Shown: positions 1-5,705 of the stretch, piece after piece
How positions within the stretch are numbered: the first letter of the stretch is position 1
Layout: every line of letters begins with the position of its first letter
Assembly (NCBI GenBank): GCA_050050115.1
Contig: JASFUX010000113.1
Span: forward strand, 1 to 10,365
Source of the DNA: JASFUX01 sp050050115
GTDB lineage: Bacteria; Pseudomonadota; Alphaproteobacteria; Caulobacterales; Maricaulaceae
DNA length: 10,365 bases
Reading direction: 5' to 3'
Made by a program: the position numbers and the translations under genes
Notes under the pieces: model-generated
Seen by the model: only the letters and a program-made list of their open reading frames with translations
Told to the model about the DNA's origin: nothing
Database searches by the model: none

Positions 1-326
1 ACGTCCACCGCATCGGACGGACGGCGCGCGCCGGCGCCTCCGGGCTGGCGGTGTCCTTTGTTTCCGAGGACGAGCGGAGCTATCTCCGCGCGATCGAACG
101 CCTGACGCGGCAGAAGATCGCGATCGATGAGATTCCCAGCGAGCTGCCCGCCGTCTCTGCGCCACCGCGAGCGCGACAGCCCGCGGCGGGCGCCAATAAG
201 TCTCAAGGCGCCGGGCGCGGCAAGGCCGGTAGATCGAACCCCAGTGGGTCAAAACCGGCGCGCGCTCGCAAGCGTCGGCGGCGCAGCGGTTCGAGCGGGC
301 TGGCTCCGGCTTTCGCACGACCATGA
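1..326 (+). CDS. DEAD-box RNA helicase, C-terminal fragment (5' end outside window)
   Basis: The reading frame enters the window open, with codons starting at base 3, and stops at 324-326. The first residues, VHRIGRTARAGASGLAVSF, are helicase motif VI (HRIGRTARAG), which contacts ATP and RNA in the second RecA domain of DEAD-box RNA helicases; VSFV next to it is equally typical. The following helix (YLRAIERLTRQ) closes the catalytic core. The last 60 or so residues are a low-complexity tail rich in Arg, Lys, Ala, Pro and Gly, ending in a run of basic residues (RKRRRR). Such tails in RhlE-type enzymes bind RNA non-specifically and add to activity in ribosome assembly or RNA decay. The RhlE-like label is an inference, because the diagnostic N-terminal motifs lie outside the window. 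A short start candidate at base 51 is internal to the domain and is not a gene start. It is the first gene of a same-strand series running to 2173. Confidence 0.93.
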   Translation, partial: VHRIGRTARAGASGLAVSFVSEDERSYLRAIERLTRQKIAIDEIPSELPAVSAPPRARQPAAGANKSQGAGRGKAGRSNPSGSKPARARKRRRRSGSSGLAPAFARP

Positions 327-367
327 GCCCCGCGCATGCACGCGAGCCGGCGCGAGCCGCCTGTGCT

Positions 368-374
368 GAGAGGA
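368..374 (+). promoter_or_regulatory. Ribosome binding site that decides the oxidoreductase start
   Basis: The sequence GAGAGGA ends 8 bases before the ATG at 383. The earlier in-frame ATG at 323, which overlaps the helicase stop as ATGA, has no comparable purine stretch and would place 20 unstructured residues before the nucleotide-binding strand. This favours 383. Confidence 0.65.
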
Positions 375-382
375 ACGACAAC

Positions 383-1033
383 ATGGGCGTCGGCGTCATC
401 GGAGCGGGAACCAACGGAACCGCCATCGCGCGCGCCTTTGCGCGCGCGGGCATGCAGGTGATCATCTCGAACAGCCGCGGACCTGACACGCTCAAGCACC
501 TGGCGCGGCGGATCGGCCCGACCGTTCGCGGCGGAACCCGTGAGGAGGCCGCCGCATCAGAGATGGTCGTCGTAGCCGTCAACTGGTCCAATCTGGCCGC
601 GGCGGTTTCGGACCTGCCGGACTGGGGCGGCCGGATCGTCGTCGACGCGAACAATCCGATCGAGCCGCCTTTGTTCAAAACAGAACACCTCGGCGGGCGC
701 TCCTCAAGCGAGGTCTTCGCCGACCTCGTTCCCGGCGCAAGCGTGATCAAAGCGTTCAATCACCTCGAGCCGCACCTCATAGCCAATCCCTACCGGGGCG
801 AGGGCGCGCGGCGCGTCTTGTTTTATTCCGGCGATAACAAGGATGCGAAAGAGCGGTTCGGCGGCGCGGTCGACTGGCTCGGCTTCTTTGGAGTCGACCT
901 GGGCCCGCTCGCGATCGGGTCGCGTCTCACCCAATACCCCGCCGGTCCGCTCGCGCGTCATGAGTTTCTCAAAGCCCACGGCCGGCCCAGCCAGTCAATT
1001 GAACGCATAGGCGGCGCGGCTTCATCTAATTGA
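383..1033 (+). CDS. NADP-binding oxidoreductase, F420-reductase-like (COG2085) family
   Basis: The product is a 216-residue, single-domain Rossmann protein expected in the cytoplasm. MGVGVIGAGTNG (residues 1-12) is the first beta strand with the GxGxxG dinucleotide loop. SNSRGP (29-34) at the end of strand 2 is the pattern that binds the 2'-phosphate of NADP in this family. VVVAVNW (62-68), VVDANNPI (86-93) and VIKAFNHL (121-128) match the later conserved strands and the KAFN motif. Members are annotated as NADPH-dependent F420 reductase-like or predicted dinucleotide-binding enzymes. In bacteria that do not make F420 the true substrate is unknown, so no specific reaction is assigned. The start at 383 is preferred over 323 because the fold begins directly there and a good ribosome site precedes it. 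The length is normal for the family. The gene lies 56 bp after the helicase and 38 bp before the repeat protein, so co-transcription is plausible. Confidence 0.88.
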   Translation: MGVGVIGAGTNGTAIARAFARAGMQVIISNSRGPDTLKHLARRIGPTVRGGTREEAAASEMVVVAVNWSNLAAAVSDLPDWGGRIVVDANNPIEPPLFKTEHLGGRSSSEVFADLVPGASVIKAFNHLEPHLIANPYRGEGARRVLFYSGDNKDAKERFGGAVDWLGFFGVDLGPLAIGSRLTQYPAGPLARHEFLKAHGRPSQSIERIGGAASSN

Positions 1034-1071
1034 TCCGCCGATCGCCTGACATTGAAAGGACGTATAAAGAT

Positions 1072-1764
1072 ATGTCTCAAATTCGAGCTCGCAAAGCGTT
1101 CAGCGCCTGGTCAACGGGCCTGTTGGCTATCGCGCTTTGCTGGCCTGCCGCTCCTGCGCTCGGTCAATCTGCAGACGGCGAAATTATCCCGGCGAACGCG
1201 CATGCGCGCGAATGGGGACGCGGCTGGGAATGCGATCTGGGATATCGTCAGAGCGAAGAGATCTGCGCCGAGATCGTCCTGCCCGCCAACGCCTATCACA
1301 CCGACTCGTCATATGGAGCCGGCTGGGCGTGCGCGAGAGGATTTGTCGAAACCGACGGCGCCTGCGCGGCTGTCGCCGTGCCGGAGAACGCGCACCTGCT
1401 GCCCAGCGGCGATCGCTGGCGATGCGACCGAGGCTTTCAACAGACGGACGAGGCCTGCATCCAGATCGCCGTGCCGGTCAACGGCTATCTGACCAATCAA
1501 GATGATGGACGCGGCTGGCGATGCGACCGCGGCTTCCAGATCGACGCCGACGCTTGCGCGGAGATCATCGTGCCGGCGAACGGCTATCTGAGCAACCAGT
1601 CCTACGGGCGCGCATGGGAGTGCGAGCGCGGCTATCGCGCCGAAGGCGAGGCTTGCCTGCCGGTGGAGATGCCCGAGAACACCCACCTCAACTATTCAGG
1701 CAACGACTGGGAGTGCGATCGCCCCTACCGGCGGATCGGCGACCGTTGCGCAACGCGCCGCTAG
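1072..1764 (+). CDS. Exported protein of six cysteine-paired repeats
   Basis: The product is 230 residues long. The N-terminus has basic residues (R5, R7, K8), a hydrophobic stretch and an AxA-like end (PALG, 28-31), a good Sec signal peptide probably cut before Q32. The rest is six imperfect repeats of 31 or 33 residues, with consensus P-x-N-[AG]-[YH]-x(n)-G-x-x-W-x-C-x-[RL]-[GP]-[FY]-x(n)-C-x-x-[IV]. The cysteine pairs are C54/C65, C87/C98, C118/C129, C151/C162, C184/C195 and C215/C226, so the spacing is CX10C every time. The mature part has no other cysteine, which suggests one disulfide per repeat in the periplasm or outside the cell. The start at 1072 follows GAAAGGA (1054-1060); a TTG 14 codons earlier would spoil the signal peptide. 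Similar repeats occur in uncharacterised alphaproteobacterial proteins as far as I recall; I know of no assigned function. Binding or scaffolding outside the membrane is only a guess. Confidence 0.85.
   Translation: MSQIRARKAFSAWSTGLLAIALCWPAAPALGQSADGEIIPANAHAREWGRGWECDLGYRQSEEICAEIVLPANAYHTDSSYGAGWACARGFVETDGACAAVAVPENAHLLPSGDRWRCDRGFQQTDEACIQIAVPVNGYLTNQDDGRGWRCDRGFQIDADACAEIIVPANGYLSNQSYGRAWECERGYRAEGEACLPVEMPENTHLNYSGNDWECDRPYRRIGDRCATRR
1193..1749 (+). repeat. Six in-gene tandem repeats (93 or 99 bp units)
   Basis: This is the coding stretch for the cysteine-paired units of the exported protein, from the first PANA-type motif to the last cysteine. Measured from cysteine to cysteine the units are 33, 31, 33, 33 and 31 residues. 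The difference lies in the loop between the P-x-N motif and the W-x-C motif, where long units carry a loop such as NQSYGRAWEC and short ones carry one such as YSGNDWEC. The DNA copies have diverged, although units 4 and 5 remain most alike, which suggests they duplicated last. Confidence 0.8.
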
Positions 1765-1778
1765 AGCGCGCGAACGTC

Positions 1779-1940
1779 ATGGCTGGCCTGACCAAACGCG
1801 AAAACCTGAGTGAAGACACGAGCTGGGACGTGCCCAAGGAGCGCGCGTGCCTGCGATGTCGATCGACGTTCGAAAGCACATGGTCGGGCGAGAGGATTTG
1901 CCAGCACTGCAAGCGGTCGATCGCTTGGCGCGCCGGCTAG
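1779..1940 (+). CDS. Small zinc-ribbon protein (53 aa)
   Basis: This 53-residue ORF starts at an ATG 14 bp after the stop of the repeat protein. It contains CLRC (residues 25-28) and CQHC (41-44), two CxxC knuckles separated by 12 residues, a compact zinc-ribbon pattern. Between them is a hydrophilic loop with an aromatic (STFESTWSGERI), and the protein ends in WRAG. Tiny proteins with this C-x-R-C...GERIC-x-x-C arrangement are common in alphaproteobacteria and are annotated hypothetical; I know of no assigned role. The N-terminus is charged, with no signal peptide, so it should be cytoplasmic. No strong ribosome site is seen, which with the short gap suggests translation coupled to the gene before. 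Zinc binding is inferred from the four cysteines. A nucleic-acid or protein adaptor role is possible but unsupported. Confidence 0.75.
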   Translation: MAGLTKRENLSEDTSWDVPKERACLRCRSTFESTWSGERICQHCKRSIAWRAG

Positions 1941-2003
1941 GCGACGGGCGCCGGATGACGTGAGAGCATTAGAGGCCGGAAAATCCGATCAGCCCCAGAC
2001 AAT

Positions 2004-2009
2004 AAGGAG
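2004..2009 (+). promoter_or_regulatory. Ribosome binding site of the 51-residue gene
   Basis: AAGGAG lies 8 bases before the ATG at 2018, a near-ideal Shine-Dalgarno sequence. It is the main evidence that the very short ORF downstream is really translated. Confidence 0.7.
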
Positions 2010-2017
2010 AATTCGAC

Positions 2018-2173
2018 ATGTCATCAGACAAGCAACAAGAAGAGACCGAAGCGCTCATGGCCAAATACGGCGTCACGCGCACCATGGCGTATCAGTACCA
2101 CTTCAAGACCTATCGCTACTCCAATTTGGAGGATGCGATCGCTCAAGCCAAGCGCGCAGCGGCGGCTACCTAG
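2018..2173 (+). CDS. Conserved-looking small protein (51 aa), function unknown
   Basis: An ATG with a strong ribosome site opens a 51-codon frame that ends at TAG 2171-2173. The N-terminus is acidic and glutamine-rich (SSDKQQEETEALM). A central part follows (AKYGVTRTMAYQYHFKTYRY), and then an amphipathic helix (NLEDAIAQAKRAA). The 'KYG...YRY.NLEDAIAQAKR' pattern resembles small hypothetical proteins I recall from alphaproteobacterial genomes, but I cannot name a family. It has no cysteine, signal peptide or membrane segment, so it is probably a cytoplasmic protein that dimerises or binds a partner; that is inference. It is 77 bp after the zinc-ribbon gene and is the last gene of the + strand block before the convergent helicase gene. 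Confidence 0.72.
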   Translation: MSSDKQQEETEALMAKYGVTRTMAYQYHFKTYRYSNLEDAIAQAKRAAAAT

Positions 2174-2207
2174 GCCGCCGTCGAGCGACCGCCATCGGCG
2201 ATTTGCC

Positions 2208-2235
2208 GACGTTCGTAGGCTGACCCGCGAACGTC
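2208..2235. terminator. Stem-loop between convergent genes
   Basis: GACGTTCG (2208-2215) pairs perfectly with CGAACGTC (2228-2235) across a 12-base loop. A 5-bp stem (TCGGC 2195-2199, GCCGA 2205-2209) sits just before it and overlaps its left arm. The hairpin lies 35 bp after the stop of the 51-residue gene and 23 bp beyond the stop of the helicase on the other strand, where a shared terminator would be expected. No T run follows on either strand, so it could be a Rho-assisted or 3'-end-stabilising hairpin rather than a textbook intrinsic terminator. Confidence 0.35.
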
Positions 2236-2257
2236 CACATCAGATCGAACATGCCCC

Positions 2258-4885
2258 TCACTCCCCCATCGCCTCAGCCACCAGATCGCTCTCGCTCGCC
2301 GCCTCCGCCAGGATCGCTTCGTTCGCCGCGCCTTGGATCGGGACCTTGCCGATTTCCAGCATCAGCGGCACCGCCAACGGCGAGATGCGGTCGAGCTTGG
2401 AATGCAGCAGCTTGCCTTTGACGGCCTTCAGGCGCTCGCCGAGGCGGGCGATGTCTAAAAGGCCCTTGCCGGCGTCGCGCCAGGCGGCCTCCAGCAAGAT
2501 GTGGTCGGGCTGGTGGCTGCGCAGGACGTCGTAGATGAGGTCGGTCGAAAAGGTGACCTGCCGGCCGGTCTTCTCGTGGCCGGGCAAGCGGCGTTCGATC
2601 AGTCCAGAGATCATCGCGCAGTCGCGGAAGGTGCGCTTCATCAGCGCGCTCTCGGCGATCCAGGCGTCGAGGTCGTCGCCGAGCATGTCCTCGTCGAAGA
2701 GATCGGCCATGTCGGCGCGCCCGAGGTCTTCGATCGCCCAGACGAGCAGCGCATAGTCGTTGGCAACGAAGCCCAGGGGCTTGAAGCCGCTCCGCTCCAG
2801 CCGCCGGGTCAGCAGCATGCCAAGGGTCTGATGCGCCAGCCGGCCCTCGAACGGATAGGCGGCGAGGTAGTTGCGGTTGGCGCGCGGATAGGTCTCGATC
2901 AGCAGCTGGTCGGGCGCGGGGATGAGCGAGCGGCGGCGCTGATGCTCGAGCCAGTCGCGCACCTGTTCGGGCAGGTCGCTCCACCGGCTCGGGTCCGAGA
3001 TCATCGCCCGGACTCCCTTCGCCAGGAAAGTCGACAGCGGGAACTTCGCCCCGCCCCAGCTCGGCACCTTGGGCCGGTCGTCGGCCGCGCGGGAGACCAG
3101 CGCCGTGGTCTCGATCACCGCTTCGAGCCGCAGCACTTCGCCGGCGAACAGGAAGGTGTCGCCGGGCGCGAGGTGCTCGATGAACCACTCCTCCATCTTG
3201 CCGAGCATGCGCCCCGGGCGCAGCGGCGCCGCCTTGCCGGGATCGGGAATCGGCGCGCCGGGGCGCAGGCCGCGCTTGGACTTCGCCACCGAGATCTTGC
3301 CCGGCCGACCGTCTTTGATCTTCTGCGCGGTCTTGCCGGTCTCCGCCTCGACCTTCAGCTTGACTGCATGGCCGCGGTTCGCGACCAGGCGCACGTCGAG
3401 ATAGCTCGCCTCGACGATGGCGCCGATGTTCATCCGGTGGCGATGCGCGGTCGCCGGATCGCGCGCACGCCAGAGCTTGTCCGGCCCCTGAACGATCCGG
3501 CGGAAGCGGTCGTAGGTCTTCAAGGCGTAGCCGCCGGTCGAGACCAGATCGATCACCCGCTCGAACGTCTCCCAGTCGAGATCGCGGTAGGGCGTCGCGG
3601 CGCGGACCTCGTCGTAGAGCTCAAGCGCGTCGAACGGATCGCCGCAGGCCCGGCCCATCACGTGCTGGGCGAGCACGTCGAGCCCGCCGGGCGTGAGCGG
3701 ATCGCCGTCGAGGTCGCCCGCCTCCACCGCCTGTTTCGCCGCGATGCATTCGAGCACCTCGAAGCGGTTGGACGGGGTGAGCAAAGCGTGGCTCGGCTCG
3801 TCGAGGCGGTGGTTCGACCGGCCGATGCGCTGGATCAGCCGCGAGGAGCCTTTCGGCGCGCCCATCTGGATGACGAGGTCGACGTCGCCCCAGTCGATGC
3901 CGAGATCGAGCGTCGAGGTGCAGACCACCGCGCGCAGGGCGCCGCGTGTCATCGCCGCCTCGACCTTGCGCCGCTGCTCGACCGCGAGCGAGCCGTGGTG
4001 GAGCGCTATGGGAAGATTGTCGTCGTTGATCGCCCAGAGCCCGGAGAAGGTCATCTCCGCCTGGCTGCGGGTGTTGACGAACACAAGCGCGGTCTTGGCC
4101 GACTTGATCTGTTCGTACACGTCGCCAAGCGCATGCCGGCCGCTGTGCCCCGCCCAGGGGATGTCCTGATCCGAGCCGAGCACGTCGACGCGCGCGTCCG
4201 CCCCGCCCGCGCCGAAGACGATGGAGACCTCCCGTTCCGCCGCCTCGACCTCCTGCGGGGCCAGCCAGCGCGCCAAGCCGTTAGGGTCCGCGACCGTCGC
4301 GGAGAGCCCGACCCGGCGATAACCCGGCGCGTAGCGCTCAAGCGCCGCCAACCCGAGCGCCAGCAGATCGCCGCGCTTGGACGGCGCGAGCGCATGCGCC
4401 TCGTCGACGATCACGGCCTTCAGGTCGCCGAAGAACGCCTCGCAGGCGCCTTGGGCGAGGAACAGCCCCAACTGCTCTGGCGTGGTCAGCATGATGTCGG
4501 GCGGATGGGCGCGCTGGCGCTGGCGCTTAGCCGGCGAGGTGTCGCCCGTGCGCGCCTCGATCCGCACGTCGAGGTCCATCTCCTTGGCCGGCTCGGTCAG
4601 GTTACGATGAACGTCCGTCGCGAGCGCCTTCAGGGGCGACACATAGAGCGTATGCAGAGCATGCGGGCGCTTCTTCGCCGGCCCCATCGCGTGCAGATCA
4701 ATGAGGCTCGGCAAAAAGCCGGCGAGGGTCTTGCCCCCGCCCGTCGGCGCGATCAGCAGCGCGCTCTCGCCTTTCCGCGCCTTCTCGACGAGGGCGAGCT
4801 GATGCGGCCGCGGCGCCCAGCCGCGGGCGGCGAACCAGTCCGCGAACGGGCTCGGCAAAGGCGAAAGAGCGTCCTCGTCGCGCAT
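2258..4885 (-). CDS. lhr: Lhr-core DEXH helicase, ligase-associated DNA repair type
   Basis: The product is an 875-residue superfamily 2 DNA helicase. All motifs are present: APTGGGKT (46-53, Walker A), SPLKALA (83-89), TTPEQL (134-139), DEAH (161-164), SAT (195-197), VFVNTR (268-273), the motif V region TSTLDLGIDWG (323-333) and QRIGRSNHR (352-360). After the two RecA domains comes the winged-helix and DEAD/H-associated region that defines Lhr-core proteins. The family is an ATP-driven 3'-to-5' translocase on single-stranded DNA. In many proteobacteria it is encoded with an MBL exonuclease, an ATP-dependent DNA ligase and a metallophosphoesterase. The exonuclease is in this window (8367-9350) but far away and on the other strand; the other two are absent. 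The ATG at 4885 has no clear Shine-Dalgarno sequence. The lipoprotein gene lies 112 bp upstream on the same strand. The length is in the family range and nothing looks broken. Confidence 0.95.
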   Translation of the reverse strand: MRDEDALSPLPSPFADWFAARGWAPRPHQLALVEKARKGESALLIAPTGGGKTLAGFLPSLIDLHAMGPAKKRPHALHTLYVSPLKALATDVHRNLTEPAKEMDLDVRIEARTGDTSPAKRQRQRAHPPDIMLTTPEQLGLFLAQGACEAFFGDLKAVIVDEAHALAPSKRGDLLALGLAALERYAPGYRRVGLSATVADPNGLARWLAPQEVEAAEREVSIVFGAGGADARVDVLGSDQDIPWAGHSGRHALGDVYEQIKSAKTALVFVNTRSQAEMTFSGLWAINDDNLPIALHHGSLAVEQRRKVEAAMTRGALRAVVCTSTLDLGIDWGDVDLVIQMGAPKGSSRLIQRIGRSNHRLDEPSHALLTPSNRFEVLECIAAKQAVEAGDLDGDPLTPGGLDVLAQHVMGRACGDPFDALELYDEVRAATPYRDLDWETFERVIDLVSTGGYALKTYDRFRRIVQGPDKLWRARDPATAHRHRMNIGAIVEASYLDVRLVANRGHAVKLKVEAETGKTAQKIKDGRPGKISVAKSKRGLRPGAPIPDPGKAAPLRPGRMLGKMEEWFIEHLAPGDTFLFAGEVLRLEAVIETTALVSRAADDRPKVPSWGGAKFPLSTFLAKGVRAMISDPSRWSDLPEQVRDWLEHQRRRSLIPAPDQLLIETYPRANRNYLAAYPFEGRLAHQTLGMLLTRRLERSGFKPLGFVANDYALLVWAIEDLGRADMADLFDEDMLGDDLDAWIAESALMKRTFRDCAMISGLIERRLPGHEKTGRQVTFSTDLIYDVLRSHQPDHILLEAAWRDAGKGLLDIARLGERLKAVKGKLLHSKLDRISPLAVPLMLEIGKVPIQGAANEAILAEAASESDLVAEAMGE

Positions 4886-4997
4886 GGGGACAGCTTAGCG
4901 CGGGCGCGAACGCGCGTCGCCAGCCCACCGTCACAAACAAGGCCGAGGTTCACCCGACCGCCAACTCCGCCCTCCGGACGATCCTCGAACCGAGACG

Positions 4998-5435
4998 CTA
5001 GCTCGAGGGCGCTTCTGCCGGCGCGGCGACGGCGTCGATAACCGGAGCGGCCGCGGGCGCCGCCGGGCACACCAGGGCGAGCTGAAGCGGATTGGGCGTC
5101 AAATCCAGCATCGCGCCGGAGCTCGCATCCACGCCAGCGCCGATCAGGCCGCCGACGAGCACGTTGCCCGCCATCGCAACCCCGCCGCCGCCCGCGACTT
5201 CATGCGAGATCGTCGCCTCAACCGTTTCGCACCCGTCCCGCTCGATCGTCGCGACGAACTCGGACCGCCGCGGCATCGTCAGCGAGCACGGCGTCGTGCA
5301 GGTGAAGCCGTTCGAGGTGGTGACCGTCGCGCCCGGCGGCGTGGTTTCGGCGACCCAGGTGTCGTTCGTGCCGCGGGTGACCGTCGCGCAGCCCGAAGCC
5401 ATGACGGCGACCGCCGCCAGCAAGTACATTCTCAT
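4998..5435 (-). CDS. Small PEGA-like lipoprotein, often misannotated 'translation initiation factor 2'
   Basis: The product is a 145-residue lipoprotein. MRMYLLAAVAVMASGC has a short basic start, a hydrophobic core and a lipobox-like ASGC, so C16 should be the lipidated cysteine. The following CATVTRGTNDTWVAET is typical of outer-membrane-anchored alphaproteobacterial lipoproteins. Residues 32-70 (TTPPGATV...TPCSLTMPRR...) look like a PEGA-type beta fold, with C46 and C50 close enough for a disulfide. A glycine-rich segment (81-102) resembles a membrane-associated hairpin, then comes DLTPNPLQLAL, and an Ala/Pro tail ends the protein. Homologues are widely labelled IF-2, but nothing here supports a translation role. 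The ATG at 5435 is preferred over the one two codons later because it adds an arginine to the signal peptide and lies 4 bases after a G-run (AGGGGGG, complement of 5440-5446). The role is probably envelope-structural; the exact function is unknown. Confidence 0.82.
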   Translation of the reverse strand: MRMYLLAAVAVMASGCATVTRGTNDTWVAETTPPGATVTTSNGFTCTTPCSLTMPRRSEFVATIERDGCETVEATISHEVAGGGGVAMAGNVLVGGLIGAGVDASSGAMLDLTPNPLQLALVCPAAPAAAPVIDAVAAPAEAPSS

Positions 5436-5701
5436 GAATCCCCCCTAATCTACTCAACGTTTAAGCGAACAAGAAATACAGCTTAAGGTATATCTCTACC
5501 GGTGATCAACAAAGTTCGCAACCATCCGCTTACGGTTCATCAGCTCTCCAATATTCCGTTTGCGTCCAAGCGCGGCGTCACCGCAGACAAGCATCCGCAG
5601 AAGACGATAATCCGCGCCCTCTTGAACGTGGTGCAGCGGGCGGGACTCGGCCCCGCCGGTTCCCGCTTCCACCGACGCGCGCACCGCGCGAGGCTGGATA
5701 T
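5436..5701. promoter_or_regulatory. Divergent intergenic region with inverted repeat
   Basis: This 266-bp gap separates the lipoprotein gene (leftward) from the 321-residue gene (rightward), and its left half is clearly richer in A/T than anything around it. TTAAGC (5461-5466) and GCTTAA (5481-5486) form a 6-bp inverted repeat with a 14-base spacer, a possible operator. Reading leftward, TTCTTG and TAGATT are 17 bases apart and could be a weak -35/-10 pair for the lipoprotein gene, with a very short leader. Rightward, TATATCT near 5489 is a possible -10 element. For the rightward gene, GAGG (5690-5693) sits 8 bases before its ATG. A small ORF also crosses this region (see separate entry). Promoter calls are by eye and weak. 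Confidence 0.4.
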
Positions 5702-5705
5702 ATGA
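5502..5705 (+). CDS. Doubtful small ORF (67 aa) overlapping the next start as ATGA
   Basis: A GTG-started frame of 67 codons ends with TGA at 5703-5705, overlapping the ATG of the next gene (5702) by four bases, an arrangement often used for coupled translation. Against it: no Shine-Dalgarno sequence precedes the GTG, third-position G/C looks lower than in neighbouring genes, and the C-terminal third is an Arg/His-rich stretch (SRFHRRAHRARLDI) like random high-GC reading. A 62-codon frame on the other strand (5496-5684) is about equally plausible, so at most one is real. I recognise neither product. This may simply be leader DNA. Confidence 0.2.
   Translation: MINKVRNHPLTVHQLSNIPFASKRGVTADKHPQKTIIRALLNVVQRAGLGPAGSRFHRRAHRARLDI

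Noticed and set aside
323..382. Earlier ATG for the oxidoreductase, overlapping the helicase stop as ATGA
   Set aside because: It would add 20 residues (with several Arg, Ala, Pro) before the Rossmann strand. The ATG at 383 has the ribosome site and fits the family N-terminus.
431..450. GCGCGCGC-CTTT-GCGCGCGC palindrome
   Set aside because: It lies inside the oxidoreductase coding sequence, where it encodes the Ala/Arg helix after the GxGxxG loop. It is readily explained by codon use.
203..499. Minus-strand 98-codon frame across the helicase tail and oxidoreductase start
   Set aside because: It is opposite two convincing genes, Arg/Ala-rich, and without a recognisable motif.
1193..1749. Repeats as a possible CRISPR array
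   Set aside because: The repeats are diverged, in frame, without spacers, and encode a protein with strictly placed cysteines.
4886..4997. Possible terminator or small gene between the lipoprotein and Lhr genes
   Set aside because: Short GCGCG arms are present but no stable stem with a T run, and no frame has a ribosome site.
2501..5041. Long open frame (846 codons) on the + strand opposite the Lhr helicase
   Set aside because: It is the antisense shadow of a high-GC gene. Its product is rich in Arg, Gly, Ala, His and Asp with no domain, while the opposite frame has every helicase motif.
5436..5701. Possible tRNA or structured RNA in the divergent gap
   Set aside because: I tried cloverleaf arms around the GGTTCCC-like segment, but no acceptor, anticodon or T-arm pairing fits on either strand.
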